Shown one piece after another: positions 9,098-19,429 of a stretch of DNA of 64,000 bases (the stretch's first letter is position 1; the number at the start of each line of letters is the position of its first letter). Both the position numbers and the translations under genes were made by a program. The notes beneath the pieces were generated by a model. The model saw only the letters and a list, made by a program, of their open reading frames with translations. It did no database searches and was not told the origin of the DNA. The DNA is from Pterois miles (taxonomy: Eukaryota > Chordata > Actinopteri > Perciformes > Scorpaenidae), in NCBI GenBank assembly GCA_947000775.1, contig CAMQGK010000638.1, forward strand, positions 27,793,501-27,857,500, read 5' to 3'.

Positions 9098-12000
9098 ATG
9101 ATGTCACCGATCCTGCTGCTGCTGGTGTCATGTTGTCATGTCGCTTCACCAGGTAACCTCACGTGTCACACCTGCCTTCTAAAGTGTGATAATAGCGCGT
9201 GAACGTGTAGTTTGTGCAGCTGGGCAGGTGTTCACACCTGATGGGATTTACTACTTTCCTGTCGGTTCATTAAAATGTGTTTTAGCCAGAAAAGCCACAT
9301 GTGACTTAATGGTGTTACAGCACTGAATATACAGCAAAGTACAGCCTACTGGAGACTTTTACTTCTAGAAGAAATGCATTTAAAACGCTATCTACATCTA
9401 TATGAATGTATACTCTATATATGGGTATATATATATATGTGTATACACTATATACACTATATACTGTAACTAAAATGAAACTTTTATTCTATTCAACATT
9501 CAATTTCAAACCTTAATAAATGCTTTCAATAAATGCTTAGCTGAAAACTGTAGTCCAAACTGATGGGTAACGTCACTGTACATATATATATGTATATGTA
9601 GACGGTATATAAGAAGAAGAAGAGGTATTCACAGTGACGTTATTTATTAAGGTTTGAAAATTGAATGTTGAATATTAATAGAATAAAAGTTTCATTTTAG
9701 TTTTCAGCCATGGCCATATTGTTTTTTTAGCTGTCGCCATCCTGGTTTTTTACAACCAGAAGTGACATGAGAGGGTGAAGCTAAGTGCAACCAAACACTG
9801 AATACGACATTTTTAGGTGCCCAGTATGTTATCAATAACTTTAATGAACTGAAAACACACTGTGAAAGCGTTAAAGTACTTAGACAAAAACACGGACCAC
9901 TCCCAAACCTGGAGGCCTGATTTAAACCCTAAACATAAATGTCTGACTGCTTGTCAATAGACACTTTGCAGAAAGTGACCGTGTCGCTGCTTCTCTCTAC
10001 AGTGATTCACTCCCTGAAGCACGTCTACACTGCGTCCTCTGAGGTCCCCAATTTCCCCGATTTTGTGGCCGTTGTGTTTGTTGATGGATATCAAACGGAT
10101 CACTACGACAGCATCACCAAGAGGACGGTACCAACACAGGCCTGGATGAGCCAAGTCACCGCAGACGACCCCGAGTACTGGAAGAGGCAGACCTTGTACT
10201 GGGAAGGTCAAGAGCAGATAGGAAGAGTCAACATTGAGATTTTAAAGGCGCGCTTCAACCAGTCTGAAGGTGTGTTTACTGAATGTTTTGAATTGTAAAA
10301 ATATTGGTGATCCTCTGACTTTTCATCTCGCGCCATCATCAGGTCATTTTAACATTTTAATGTGTCCAATACTTTGGTTTATGTCCAAAAACCTGCAGAA
10401 CTAATGACACATCCATCAGCCTCAGCTCCACCAAAGAGTATAGAAGCACAGAGGCCAAACTCTGGTGCTTTTCTGACAACAGACCCTAGATGGTGCTGCC
10501 ATTTTGGACTGAAAACACCAGTGAGTCTGTAGCCTTGGATGTATTAAGAGATGTCTGTAAATCAGTTTGAGGTAAAGCAGCTTCTCAGTAGGAACACTTA
10601 AATACCCCTCATTTAAATCCTGATGTCCTAAAAGTAGTAAAATGAACTAACAGCTGAATCCAGAGTTATTTTCCTCCATAATGAACATCAGACCAACAGG
10701 ACCGCACCGCCCTGTACGCTCATACCACATATCTGGATGCTCCAGCTTCCTGCAGATGTATGCTGCTGTAATAATGGATCTACTGGTTGGAGTTGGAGTT
10801 TACAGGGCAAAAGCACAGGACCTCTTCTACATCCATGGTCTGGGCTGTACTGGACTCATTTTGGATCTTGAGATGAAAAAGAGTGGGATATTTTTAAAAA
10901 AATGTGTGGTGGTTTTTTTAAATTTTAATTAAGAATGTCTCTCTCTTTTTATATTTTTGGGGGAAAAAAAAAAATTAAAAAAAAAAAAAAAAAAAAAAAA
11001 AGGGAGAAAAAAAAAAAAGTAGTTAGAAAATATTTTTATTGTTAAACAAGGAAATTTTGGTAGAAGAATAGGAATAATTTAGTTAGTATTTGTGTGTTGT
11101 TGTGTTGGGTGTTTTGTGGGTGGGTAGTGTTAAGTAAAAAGTGGAAGAAGTGTAGTTGGTTGGGGGAATGAGGGGGGGAGAAAGGAATTTTACTTTTAAA
11201 TTTTAAGAAAAATTGTATCTGTGGTGTTTTGGGGGTAATGTGTGTATTTTAATTAAATAAATTTGGGGGGAGGGGGGGGGGGGGGGGGTCAAGAAGCCAA
11301 AATGGCTCGACTTCAGACTGGAGATGTACCAGAATCTTCCGGCTACCTTGCTCATTTATTGGGCCCATAGATCAGGCTTAGTAGTGTCCGCTCGGTCACG
11401 AGGTCACAGCCGCCACTCTCTCATCACGGCGTTGTCACGGCGTTGTCGCGTCGTCGTCGCGGCGTCGTCACGACGTCGTCACGACGTCGCCGCAGCTCGC
11501 TAGCTCCGCCTCCCAGCCCTCGGTCCAGCCTCGGTCTGGCTGTCATTCACATGAGCGGAGGAAGGGAAATAACTCTGGATTCAGCTATTTGTGCATTTCA
11601 CAACTTTTAGGACCTGATGATTTAAATAAGGACTATTAGAGTGTTCGTCCTTGGAAGTTGATTCACCTCAAAAAAAAAAAAAAAAAAAAGATCTGCTGGG
11701 TTCCAGACGTCTCTTTTCTGGTTTAAGTCTATGGGAAAAGGTCTTTTTTGGCCCAGTGACATCATGTGACACAGAAGTTGTAGTACCATCAATTAGGCAC
11801 TTCAAAAACTGGCGACCGGCGCTCCTCCTGGGGGCTTGGCTAACACGCTAAACCAAGAACTAACTACTACTACTACTACTAACTAACTACAGAAATCTGT
11901 GACTCCATCTCTGTCTCTCAGGCATCCATGTAATCCAGGTGTTGAACGGCTGTGAATGGGACGATGAGACTGGAGATGTCAACGGTTTTGGTCTGATCAG

Positions 12001-15000
12001 TTATAACGGAGATGACATCTTGATATTGGACATGAAGGCTCAGAGATGGATCGCTACAAAACCACAGCTCCTTAGAAGCCAACATAAGTGGAATAATAAC
12101 AAGAGTTGGTTGGAGTTCATGGAGCACCGTTTGATGCAGGAGTGTCCGGTGAGGCTGAGGAACAGTTTGGACTACGGGAAGAGCACTCTGCAGAGAACAG
12201 GTAGCAGCAGCATGTACCGGATATGCTGATACAGTCCAACTGGCCCCCGTCAGCCCAGTTTGATTTGATTTGATATATTAGCAGCAGCGTTAGTTGATCT
12301 AAATAGGGCCACTAATGACCACAAAGTAAAAATCATTGGGGTATATCACCTACAGAACAGGTTTTTGTTTGATTCATAAAAAGAGTAAATAATGCAGAAA
12401 CTAGAAAAGCGCTCGGAGAGTGCAGACCTCCACCAAGCACCATAGTTTCCCCCCATATTGTAATTCACTCCAAAATAAAAATCCTACAGTTTTTAAAAAG
12501 AGTTTTATATCAGTGGCAAACATAGAACATATATACAAGACACAACACAAAACTCACAATACGGTAGGCCAAAATGTAAGAGTATCCCCATTTTGTATAG
12601 AAATTGCTATAAAATCTGCCATCTGGATCAGATCTGGATCAGCCTTTGGGATTTGATAGAAGTCCACATTGTAAATCCCTGAGTCAAATTTCATGAGCTT
12701 TGGGCAACAATTACCAGAGATACTGAGAAACATTTTTTTGGGTCCCAATGTTAACGAAAATTTCAAAGTGATCCAGAATCCAGGATTTCTTCCGGATCAC
12801 TCCCAAAATTAAATCAGTTCTTCCTTTTCACATTTTCGACACACATACTTGTGTAAAAGAGTGAACTGTCAGTCATTTAGTGTTCAGCCTGTAGATGACG
12901 TTTATCTGAAGTTCATTTATGCGTTGGCAGATCATCTGTAAGTTTTGAATCTCTCAGTCTGTTTTTCTTTGTGTTTCTCCAGAGCGTCCCATTGTGTCCC
13001 TCCTCCAGAAGACTCCCTCGTCTCCGGTGAGCTGCCACGCCACCGGTTTCTACCCGGACAGAGCCGTGGTGTTCTGGAGCAGAGACGGAGAGGAGCTTCA
13101 CGAGCACGTGGACCACGGCGAGCTCCTCCACAACCACGATGGGACGTTCCAGATGAGCGTGGACCTGGACCTGTCGCTGGTTAAAGCTGAAGACTGGTGG
13201 AGGTACCAGTGTGTCTTCCAGCTCTCCGGCGTTGAGGAGGACATCATCACTAAGCTGGATCCGGCGGTGATCAGGACTAACTGGGGTGAGTAGCAGATGT
13301 ACAAAACATGCATTTACTGGACTGAACTGGACTGAACTGGACTGTTTTGTATTTAATACATCATCACTGCTTACCTGTTCAACATGTACGTATAATACTA
13401 ACCCAGCATCAGATTCAGGAGTGAAGTTTGATAGTCTTCATAGTGGGCAACTAAAGCCCAGACACACCAACCCGACATCAGAGAACTTCTGGTGACGAAG
13501 GCCGGGTGCTGCGTCGCCTCATGTCGTCTTTGTCTTGGCCGACTACAGCCGACGGTGGACGACGTTCTGCGCCTGCAGGAGAGGAAATAACTGTCCACAC
13601 CAGCAGGCGGTGGCGCTGCTGGTACTTCTCTACTCTGAAGTCGAGTCACTTTGGTTTCACTGCCACTGAGCAACTCTCATAGGAATGAATGGGGCCCCAG
13701 TGTCCAGCTCTCATTATGCATTCACGGTCACGTTGCCCACTTTTCATTGGCCTAACGTTGAGGTCTAGGCTACTTTAATATGCAAATCAAGGGCGTCCAG
13801 CATGACTCGCTGCCTCTGGAAACTGCCCAGAAACTTGTAAACTAAGCGTTGTCCATCCAAGATGTAGCTGCTACACAGCTTATGTCTTGAGTCAAATGCT
13901 TTCAGAAACACATTTTGTTCAACTACTTTTAGAGAAGACAGTTTTCAGATGATCAGGTGCCTGGTGTCTGGTGGCAGCCCATCAAGCATCCAGTACTGGG
14001 AACTGAGGTGATCCCTCACAATAAAAAACGCCCCTATGGACCTGTACCTGTGACCACCCTCCTCCCTGGCATTAGCTCTCGTTTTGCTTGTTGCTGCTGC
14101 TCCTCCTCTTTGTCTTGCAGGAAGGAAGGTCGTTAGTGGGATGACTCACACCTGTTTAAATAGCTGCCTCAGCCTGCGGTCCACTTTCTCCCTGAAAGAC
14201 TCCACAATCTCAGCAGCATGGCACCGACATGTATTTCTGTTTTGTTCTTCCCACCACACACATCCACACACAGCCATACATGCTCCACACAGCTGATTTA
14301 CTGGTTTCCACATGTTGAATTTTTACTTTGAACGTTTACTTTGGCGTTTTGTAAAATAGATTGAGTTCTTTTTTTGCCGCTACCTCGCATCTGTCTCCCT
14401 CTTTGTCGCAGATTTTGAGCCAGGCTCTCGCAATAAAAATTTTATGGCTGATGTCGCCACGCATTACGCACCGCCTCTCCGGCAGAGGCTGCGTGTACTG
14501 CAGCCTCCGGTCAAATCTACAGGGTAAAATCAGAAGCTCATTGTGTCCGCTGGCTTCTCCTGGTTGCACAACACTCTTCTCCGGATGTGTTTATTTTCAT
14601 ATTGGCTCTGTTGCAGTTAAGAGAGAGCCAGAGGTTTAAATAACTCCTTAGTGTGAGAGCAAGATAAGGAGACTCCTAAAATACTTAAGTGAACATATTA
14701 AGGATATACTTAAGGAGAAGACTTAAGGGTATTTTGTGGAACCTATTTTATTTTAAGGAAACCTTAAGGTGTTTTGTGCAACCGGCCTCAGATTTTTTTG
14801 TTTGTTCTGTTGTTTTGTTCAGTCGAGGAGCCCGGTGTCACAACACTCTCCGTCACGTTGTCCTCAGTGGTCGCCATGGCCGTCGTCTTCACGGTGGCCG
14901 CCGGAGTCGCACTTTACAAAAAGAAAAAAGGTGAGAGAAAATGACTTTTTCACACAGTTCAGCTGAATTCATGAGCAAAAAAACTCCTATTAAAGAACCA

Positions 15001-15709
15001 CATTGCTTCACTTTGGGAGGTTGACCAACCTCATCACACCGTTAAAACGCTGCGATAATATGAGCCTCCGACTGCAAAATGTATTATATTAGTATTTATT
15101 TGCCTTTCTAATCTCAGAGAATATGATTTTTTTTTCTTGTAAATTTGTATGTTTTACTTTTTTTCTCATCTGTAATGACCCTAAAATGCCATCGTACAAA
15201 CCAGCAGACCATAATCCATGTTCAGACTGCTGAGGCCTCAAATTATCTTTAGCTGAACATTAAATGCATTTTTGACGAGGACTATGGATTCTGTCTCTTT
15301 AGCTCGGTGATGCTCACCAGCTGGTCTCTAACCGTCTGTCTGCTGTTTGATGCTTTTATTCTGAAAACAGCTGAGATTGAACCAGACAGGAAATGAGCTT
15401 TAAAACTAGACGCTAAACGAGTCTAAAAAGCTTCAGACGGTGTTACAGTTCTGTGTTTAAATATTCAAAGCCTGTAAAAGATAATTCATAGCAGCATAAT
15501 AAGCACAATCATAAGTAATTTTTCTTTTTATTTCAGCCAAGTGCCCTGAAAAATGTAAGTATTTTGTTTCACCTTGATGTTCGTTAGGTCTGATCTAAAG
15601 TCTGCACTTCACCGTGCCATTGAATACATTAATGTGTTAATTATGTTTTACTGACCCTCCAGCTCCTGATGCCATTGAGCTCTCTGAGAAACTGAATCCA
15701 CAATCCTGA
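9098..15709 (+). CDS. MHC class I heavy chain, U-lineage-like, probably non-classical; seven coding exons
   Basis: Exons: 9098-9152 leader, 10003-10269 alpha1, 11922-12200 alpha2, 12983-13285 alpha3, 14823-14930 connecting/transmembrane, 15537-15554 and 15663-15709 cytoplasmic. All introns are GT-AG and phase 1, as in class I genes, and the join is open for 358 residues. The product is a type I membrane glycoprotein expected to pair with beta-2-microglobulin. The leader is MMSPILLLLVSCCHVASP, and the alpha2 and alpha3 disulphide cysteines are present. NQS after alpha1 is the conserved N-glycan site. Of the residues that clamp peptide termini, Tyr59, Lys146 and Trp147 and the fish-type Arg84 remain, but position 7 is His, 143 Ser, 159 Arg, 167 Arg and 171 Ser. 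That argues for a non-classical role. Either of two adjacent ATGs could start it. Lineage assignment is from recall of U-type motifs (VPNFPDFVAV, CEWDDETG). Confidence 0.9.
9471..9708. repeat. inverted repeat (hairpin element) in MHC intron 1
   Basis: The left arm 9471-9520 (TAAAATGAAACTTTTATTCT…CCTTAATAAA) is complementary to the right arm 9645-9700, which carries an extra TTAATA. A further inner pair is 'AACGTCACTGT' (9569-9579) with 'ACAGTGACGTT' (9631-9641). 'GCTGAAAACT' occurs at 9540 and, inverted, at the outer right end. It resembles a rearranged MITE. Confidence 0.75.
10003..10269 (+). CDS. MHC class I exon 2, alpha1 domain
   Basis: Encodes residues 19-107. The acceptor is TTCTCTCTACAG and the donor GAAG|GTGTG. 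The start VIHSLKHVYTASSEVPNFPD aligns with the usual HSLKYFYTASS strand, with Tyr7 replaced by His. 'DPEYWKRQT' keeps Tyr59, and 'LKARFNQSEG' has the fish Arg84 and an N-glycan site. Confidence 0.9.
10959..11290. other. near C-free, homopolymer-rich segment in MHC intron 2
   Basis: About 330 bases contain only about three cytosines on the plus strand and carry long A, T and G runs, including an A24 stretch near 10980 and G18 near 11271-11288. Normal composition resumes abruptly at 11290. It looks like a bad consensus patch rather than genomic DNA, but cannot be proven so here. Confidence 0.7.
11291..11860. repeat. dispersed repeat material in MHC intron 2, with a CGTCGTCACGA-type GC tract
   Basis: 11428-11495 is a CpG-rich stretch of imperfect CG(T)CGTCACG units. 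An A19 run sits near 11671-11689. 'AAGTCTATGGGAAAA' and 'AACTGGCGACCGGCGCTCC' are phrases I associate with a repeated element in fish introns (recall only). Confidence 0.45.
11922..12200 (+). CDS. MHC class I exon 3, alpha2 domain
   Basis: Encodes residues 108-200. 'VLNGCEWDDETGDVNGF' contains the first cysteine and 'RLMQECPVRL' the second. 'SQHKWNN' keeps Lys146-Trp147 but has Ser at 143. The positions of Tyr159 and Tyr171 are Arg and Ser, and Trp167 is Arg. The C-terminal boundary LQRT-E matches class I exon usage. Confidence 0.9.
12400..12845. mobile_element. probable dispersed repeat in MHC intron 3
   Basis: Contains 'TGCAGACCTCCACCAAGC', 'GATCAGATCTGGATCAGCCT', 'TTTCATGAGCTTTGGGC' and 'GTGATCCAGAATCCAGGATT', a non-coding block that I recall as repeated in percomorph introns. 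No open frame and no clear terminal repeats. Confidence 0.45.
12983..13285 (+). CDS. MHC class I exon 4, alpha3 immunoglobulin domain
   Basis: Encodes residues 201-301. It starts ERPIVSLLQKTPSSPVSCHA and carries the C1-set signature: CHATGFYPD, the FWSRDGEEL strand, and 'WWRYQCVFQ' with the second cysteine. Length and cysteine spacing are normal. This is the best conserved part of the gene. Confidence 0.93.
13440..13650 (-). repeat. dispersed repeat, paralogous to 62395-62715
   Basis: Reverse complement of 13556-13615 ('CGCCTGCTGGTGTGGACAG', 'CTCCTGCAGGCGCAGAACG') matches 62665-62712 closely, and 'CAGACACACCAACCCGACA' parallels 'TGACACACCAAGCCGATGG' at 62397. It lies between exons 4 and 5 of the class I gene. 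Confidence 0.55.
14640..14795. repeat. palindrome-rich 'CTTAAG' repeat in MHC intron 4
   Basis: Repeated CTTAAG(G) motifs (ACTTAAGTG, ACTTAAGGAG, ACTTAAGGGT, CCTTAAGGTG) precede 'GTGCAACCGGCC'. The pattern suggests the end of a small DNA transposon. The rest of the intron, 13650-14640, shows nothing supportable. Confidence 0.4.
14823..14930 (+). CDS. MHC class I exon 5, connecting peptide and transmembrane segment
   Basis: Encodes residues 302-337: a short acidic connector (VEEPGVTTLS), a hydrophobic stretch of about 24 residues, and a KKKK stop-transfer run. Donor AAAAAG|GTGAGA. Two short cytoplasmic exons follow, ending ...SEKLNPQS. Confidence 0.85.
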
Positions 15710-16004
15710 TTCCAGACAGACCCAGTAAGTCATTTCCTTTGGGTAGATTGAGAAGTGATGTGCAAGACAACTTCTTGTGGCTTCTGGGATAAGCACTAAA
15801 ATAATAAGTAAATTCAGTTCACGTTGTATAAGAAGTTAACACTGGGCAGCCTGAATCTTTCAATGTAAATGTAGCTGACAGTGTTTTTTCTTTCTGTCTC
15901 ATGTTTGTTGTCACGTCTGTAAGACTGGAGAACGCAGCTCATACCGTTTTGTGCGGCTGAAGATGAAGTTGGATCCTAAAATAGATGTCAGACGTCATTT
16001 GACG

Positions 16005-16370
16005 GCATGTTTACTTCCTTCCTTGACTGAAACAAAAAAAGATGGCGGCAGTTTTTTTTGTTTGGAGTGAAGAAATGGAGATAGATTTTGTGTCACTGCT
16101 TTAAATGTACCGCACAGGAGATGAGACACAAGAAGTTTGACTTTTTAAATTTATCTATTTAGAGGGAAAACTGTGTCTTATTCCTTTAAATGAGGTGGAA
16201 TCGTCACAGTAAACGTGTCAAATGTAAAAATGATGAGACATGAAATCTTGACTAGTTGCCGTTAATCTTAAATCATCTGATGCTATGATTTATGTTAACA
16301 GAAATTAACACAATAATGTGTTTAAAGTACATTTGGAAATGAATTAGGGTTGTATATCAAATTATTGATT
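16005..16370 (+). repeat. segment downstream of the MHC gene, duplicated at 32705-33185
   Basis: From 'CATGTTTACTTCCTTCCTTG' through 'AAATGAGGTGGAATCGTCAC' to 'GAATTAGGGTTGTATATCAAAT' the sequence is repeated with small differences near 32.7-33.2 kb, same strand. It may be the 3' untranslated/flanking region of the class I gene or a dispersed repeat that landed there. Confidence 0.8.
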
Positions 16371-17204
16371 AACAATATTTGTTTTGCTAAAAAGCACACA
16401 ATAAAATCTATATTATCTTCCAGTTATGTAAATATACAGCTCATATACATATATACATATACTCATATACAGAAATGGTAGAAGCTGCACTTTCTGATGA
16501 ATTATATTTGAACCAAACTTAAGGCAAGTATGATTAGTATATTTTATTGCTTAAGATTATTTTAAAAATATATTTTCTATTTTTATTTTACTCTTTTACA
16601 CTAATTAATGTTAACGTTTATCTACATTTGTAGAAGGTCTTAAAGCTAAGTAAAGTAAGTACAGCTGCTGTATTAGAATAGCTGTCATGTCCACACTAAA
16701 CGTGTTTATATATTGTGTGTGTGTGTGTGTATATGTATATATGTATCCATATATATGTATGTATATATTGATCCCTCTTGGGAGAAAGTTTGGTTAACAC
16801 AGAAGTACAGAGGAGCAGGTAGCAGTGTGTAAGGAAGATACGTCGAGCTAAATTATAAGAAAACACTAGGAATACTATATACAGAAAAATTTGAAGTTGT
16901 GTACACAAGAAAGGCAGAAAGTACTGTAAACAATATCTGACATCTGCATATGTCCTGTGCAAAATTGCAATGTGTCTGAGAATGTGTATAAATAAATAAG
17001 AAATAGAAAAATAAAATGTGCTTTGTTTAAAACCCTACGTACCGAGTAGTAAGCCTTATGTACAGAATGAGCATCAACAAGTATAACAGACGGTTGTGTG
17101 CGAAACAATATTACTGGGCAGATTTCAAACATGTAATTCGCCCTCCAGTCCAACAGGTGGCGGTGAGTCCGAGAAGTCATCCAGCAGTCAGCATAAAAAC
17201 TCGC
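16371..17204. other. AT-rich spacer before the second zinc-finger gene
   Basis: Holds a TA/TG microsatellite-like tract (16705-16765) and 'TTGATCCCTCTTGGGAGAAA' (16768-16788), probably the reversed 3' tail of a retroelement. AATAAA at 16400-16405 could serve as a distant polyadenylation signal for the MHC gene, but this is unproven. Confidence 0.4.
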
Positions 17205-17238
17205 TGCGCATGCGCGCGCAGACATTAACCCGGAAGTG
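17205..17238 (+). promoter_or_regulatory. NRF1-like and ETS-like sites of the second zinc-finger gene
   Basis: TGCGCATGCGCG (17205-17216) fits the NRF1 consensus YGCGCAYGCGCR. CCGGAAGTG (17230-17238) fits an ETS/GABP site. They lie 90-120 bases upstream of the start codon in a locally CpG-rich, TATA-less stretch. Confidence 0.55.
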
Positions 17239-17324
17239 AAGCTGGTAAACAACTGACCACCACGCTTCGGAGAGCGAACTTCTCCCGTTTTAATCTTCAT
17301 CCCACCGCACAAACTGCCAGAAAC

Positions 17325-19148
17325 ATGTCTAAAATCGAGATGCTGAGACTGCTCATCAACCAGCGGCTCACCGCGGCTGCAGAGGAGATCTTCGGGGTGT
17401 TCGGGAGGACCATAGCCGAGTACGAAGAGGAGATCTCCCGCTCCAAGCTGGAGATCGACCGCCAGCGCCGGCTGCTGGACCTCTCCATGAAGCCGCAGAT
17501 ATCTCTGCAGGTCAACAGCACAGGTGAGAAACGTTAACGTTAGCTGATGTAGACGGCCAACAACAGTAACCGATTCACTGTCGGTTTACTGCACCGAGCG
17601 CCCTCACTGAGCCGCCCGGTTAAAGACCTCGGTGAGCCGCCGGGTTAAAGACCTGGGTGAGCCGCCGGGTTAAAGACCTCACTGAGCCGCCCGATTAAAG
17701 ACCTTGGTGAGCCGCCGGGTTAAAGACCTCACTGAGCCGCCGGGTTAAAGACCTCACTGAGCCGCCGGGTTAAAGACCTCGGTGAGCCGCCCGGTTAAAG
17801 ACCTCGGTGAGCCGCCGGGTTAAAGACCTGGGTGAGCCGCCGGGTTAAAGACCTGGGTGAGCCGCCGGGTTAAAGACCTCGGTGAACCGCCCGGTTAAAG
17901 ACCTGGGTGAGCCGCCGGGTTAAAGACCTCGGTGAGCCGCCGGGTTAAAGACCTGGGTGAGCCGCCGGGTTAAAGACCTCGGTGAGCCGCCCGGTTAAAG
18001 ACCTCAGTGAGCCGCCCGGTTAAAGACCTCGGTGAGCCGCCCGGTTAAAGACCTCGGTGAGCCGCCCGGTTAAAGACCTCGGTGAGCCGCCCGGTTAAAG
18101 ACCTCGGTGAGCCGCCCGGTTAAAGACCTCGGTGAGCCGCCCGGTTAAAGACCTCCGTGCCCATAGCAATATTTAGCTGCTTTCTAAAGTTCAACTACTT
18201 TAGCGTTGGAAGGTAAAGGACCGTTTTTTTATTATTAAACCAGCAATATGGTAAAATGTCTTCAAAGTGAACAGAATTTTATTCGTTATTACAATGATCA
18301 ATCGTACACCAGTAACTTAGTAAAAAGCTTGAAAATTAACACATTTTTAAAATGTATTGTAATGTAATGTAAAAATAATAAACCATACACTAGAGGGTTG
18401 TCACAAATCTTCAAAATTAACAAAAAAAATCATCATCTTCAGTTTTTAAACGTGTCCTGACTCCTCCTTGTGATTGGCAGCTCTCTGTGAGCAGCAGGAG
18501 TGGAGCCCCAGTCTGAGCGACATGGAGCCTCCTCCCATCAAAGAGGAGGAGGAGGAGGAGGGGGAGGAGGTGCTGTGGCCGGCTCAGCAGGAGGAGGCCT
18601 CTCAGACGGGGGAGCAGAACGACGTCAAGTTCGTGTTGTTCCAGAGCAGTGGTGTGAGAAACCAGCAGGATAACGACCACATGACCTCCGCGCTCTCAAA
18701 GCTCCAGGACCTGGACGACTCAGACCTGGACCCCCAGCCGGGCACCTCAGTCCAGCCGACCTGCCCGGACCTCGACGAGGACACCCCCGAAGCTTCAGAT
18801 CTAGTGTCAGGTAACGGCCAGCTCGACTGTGTCGACCTGGACGCGCCGCTGTCCGAGGTGGTGGACTCGTACATTTGCACCATTTGCGGCCGTGCGTTCG
18901 CTCAGCGATGCCACTGGGCTAAACACGTGCAGGTGCACCGCAAAATCGAGACCAAAGTCGACAAGTCGTACACGTGTGACATTTGCGGGAAGAGACTCAC
19001 GCGGTTTGACGGTTATCAGAAACACTTGAGGATCCACACGGGTGAGAAGCCGTACTGCTGCGACGAGTGCGGCCGCAGATTCAGCGACAACTCCAATTAC
19101 AAACGACACATTCGCACACACATGAGCCAGAAGACGCAGCAGAGCTGA
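17325..19148 (+). CDS. C2H2 zinc-finger protein, two exons (fish N-terminal module plus 3 fingers)
   Basis: Exons are 17325-17523 (donor CACAG|GTGAGA) and 18481-19148 (acceptor TGATTGGCAG), a phase-1 intron, giving 288 residues. Residues 1-60 form the fish module: MSKIEMLRLLINQRLTAAAE, then GVFGRTIAEYEEEISRSKLE and DRQRRLLDL, probably amphipathic helix and coiled coil. Exon 2 opens ALCEQQEWSPSLSD and continues MEPPPIK with a Glu run, the usual start of exon 2 in this family. A long acidic Asp/Pro-rich linker follows. Three C2H2 fingers occupy residues about 197-280, the second and third joined by a perfect TGEKPY linker, the first and second by a longer unusual linker (RKIETKVDKS). Presumed nuclear DNA-binding regulator with unknown targets. 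It shares its exon phase and N-terminal module with the gene at 719-3736 and lies on the same strand, so the two are probably old paralogues. Confidence 0.9.
17600..18157 (+). repeat. 25-bp minisatellite in intron 1 of the second zinc-finger gene
   Basis: About 22 tandem copies of a 25-base unit, 'GGTGAGCCGCC(C/G)GGTTAAAG' plus ACCT(C/G). Variation is nearly confined to the C/G at one position in GCCG and to the base pair before GTGAGCC, so copies fall into a few alternating subtypes. GC-rich and CpG-rich. Confidence 0.96.
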
Positions 19149-19203
19149 GGCTGCGGGACTCGGGCGAGCAGGACGGGCCCAGATCGTCTTTAAAACGTGT
19201 TTC

Positions 19204-19209
19204 ATTAAA
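19204..19209 (+). terminator. possible polyadenylation signal ATTAAA
   Basis: ATTAAA sits 56 bases after the stop codon of the second zinc-finger gene. It is the commonest variant signal, but a downstream GT-rich element is only weakly visible (TTATTGGTTCC), so the call is tentative. Confidence 0.35.
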
Positions 19210-19429
19210 GGGCCGGTCCATTATTAATATTATTGGTTCCTCCATCATCCTGTATTTTCCCAGTGGTGGTCCTGATGCATTCAGATCCTGAAACTGACAT
19301 TTTTAAGCATGAAAATGCTTTTTTCCCTCCAAACCCTCCTAAAAAATTTTCCCCACATGATCTGATGTAGGTTTCTGCATGATGACGCTGCTACATTCGC
19401 AGCATATATTAGAGGTGTAAGAATATCGA

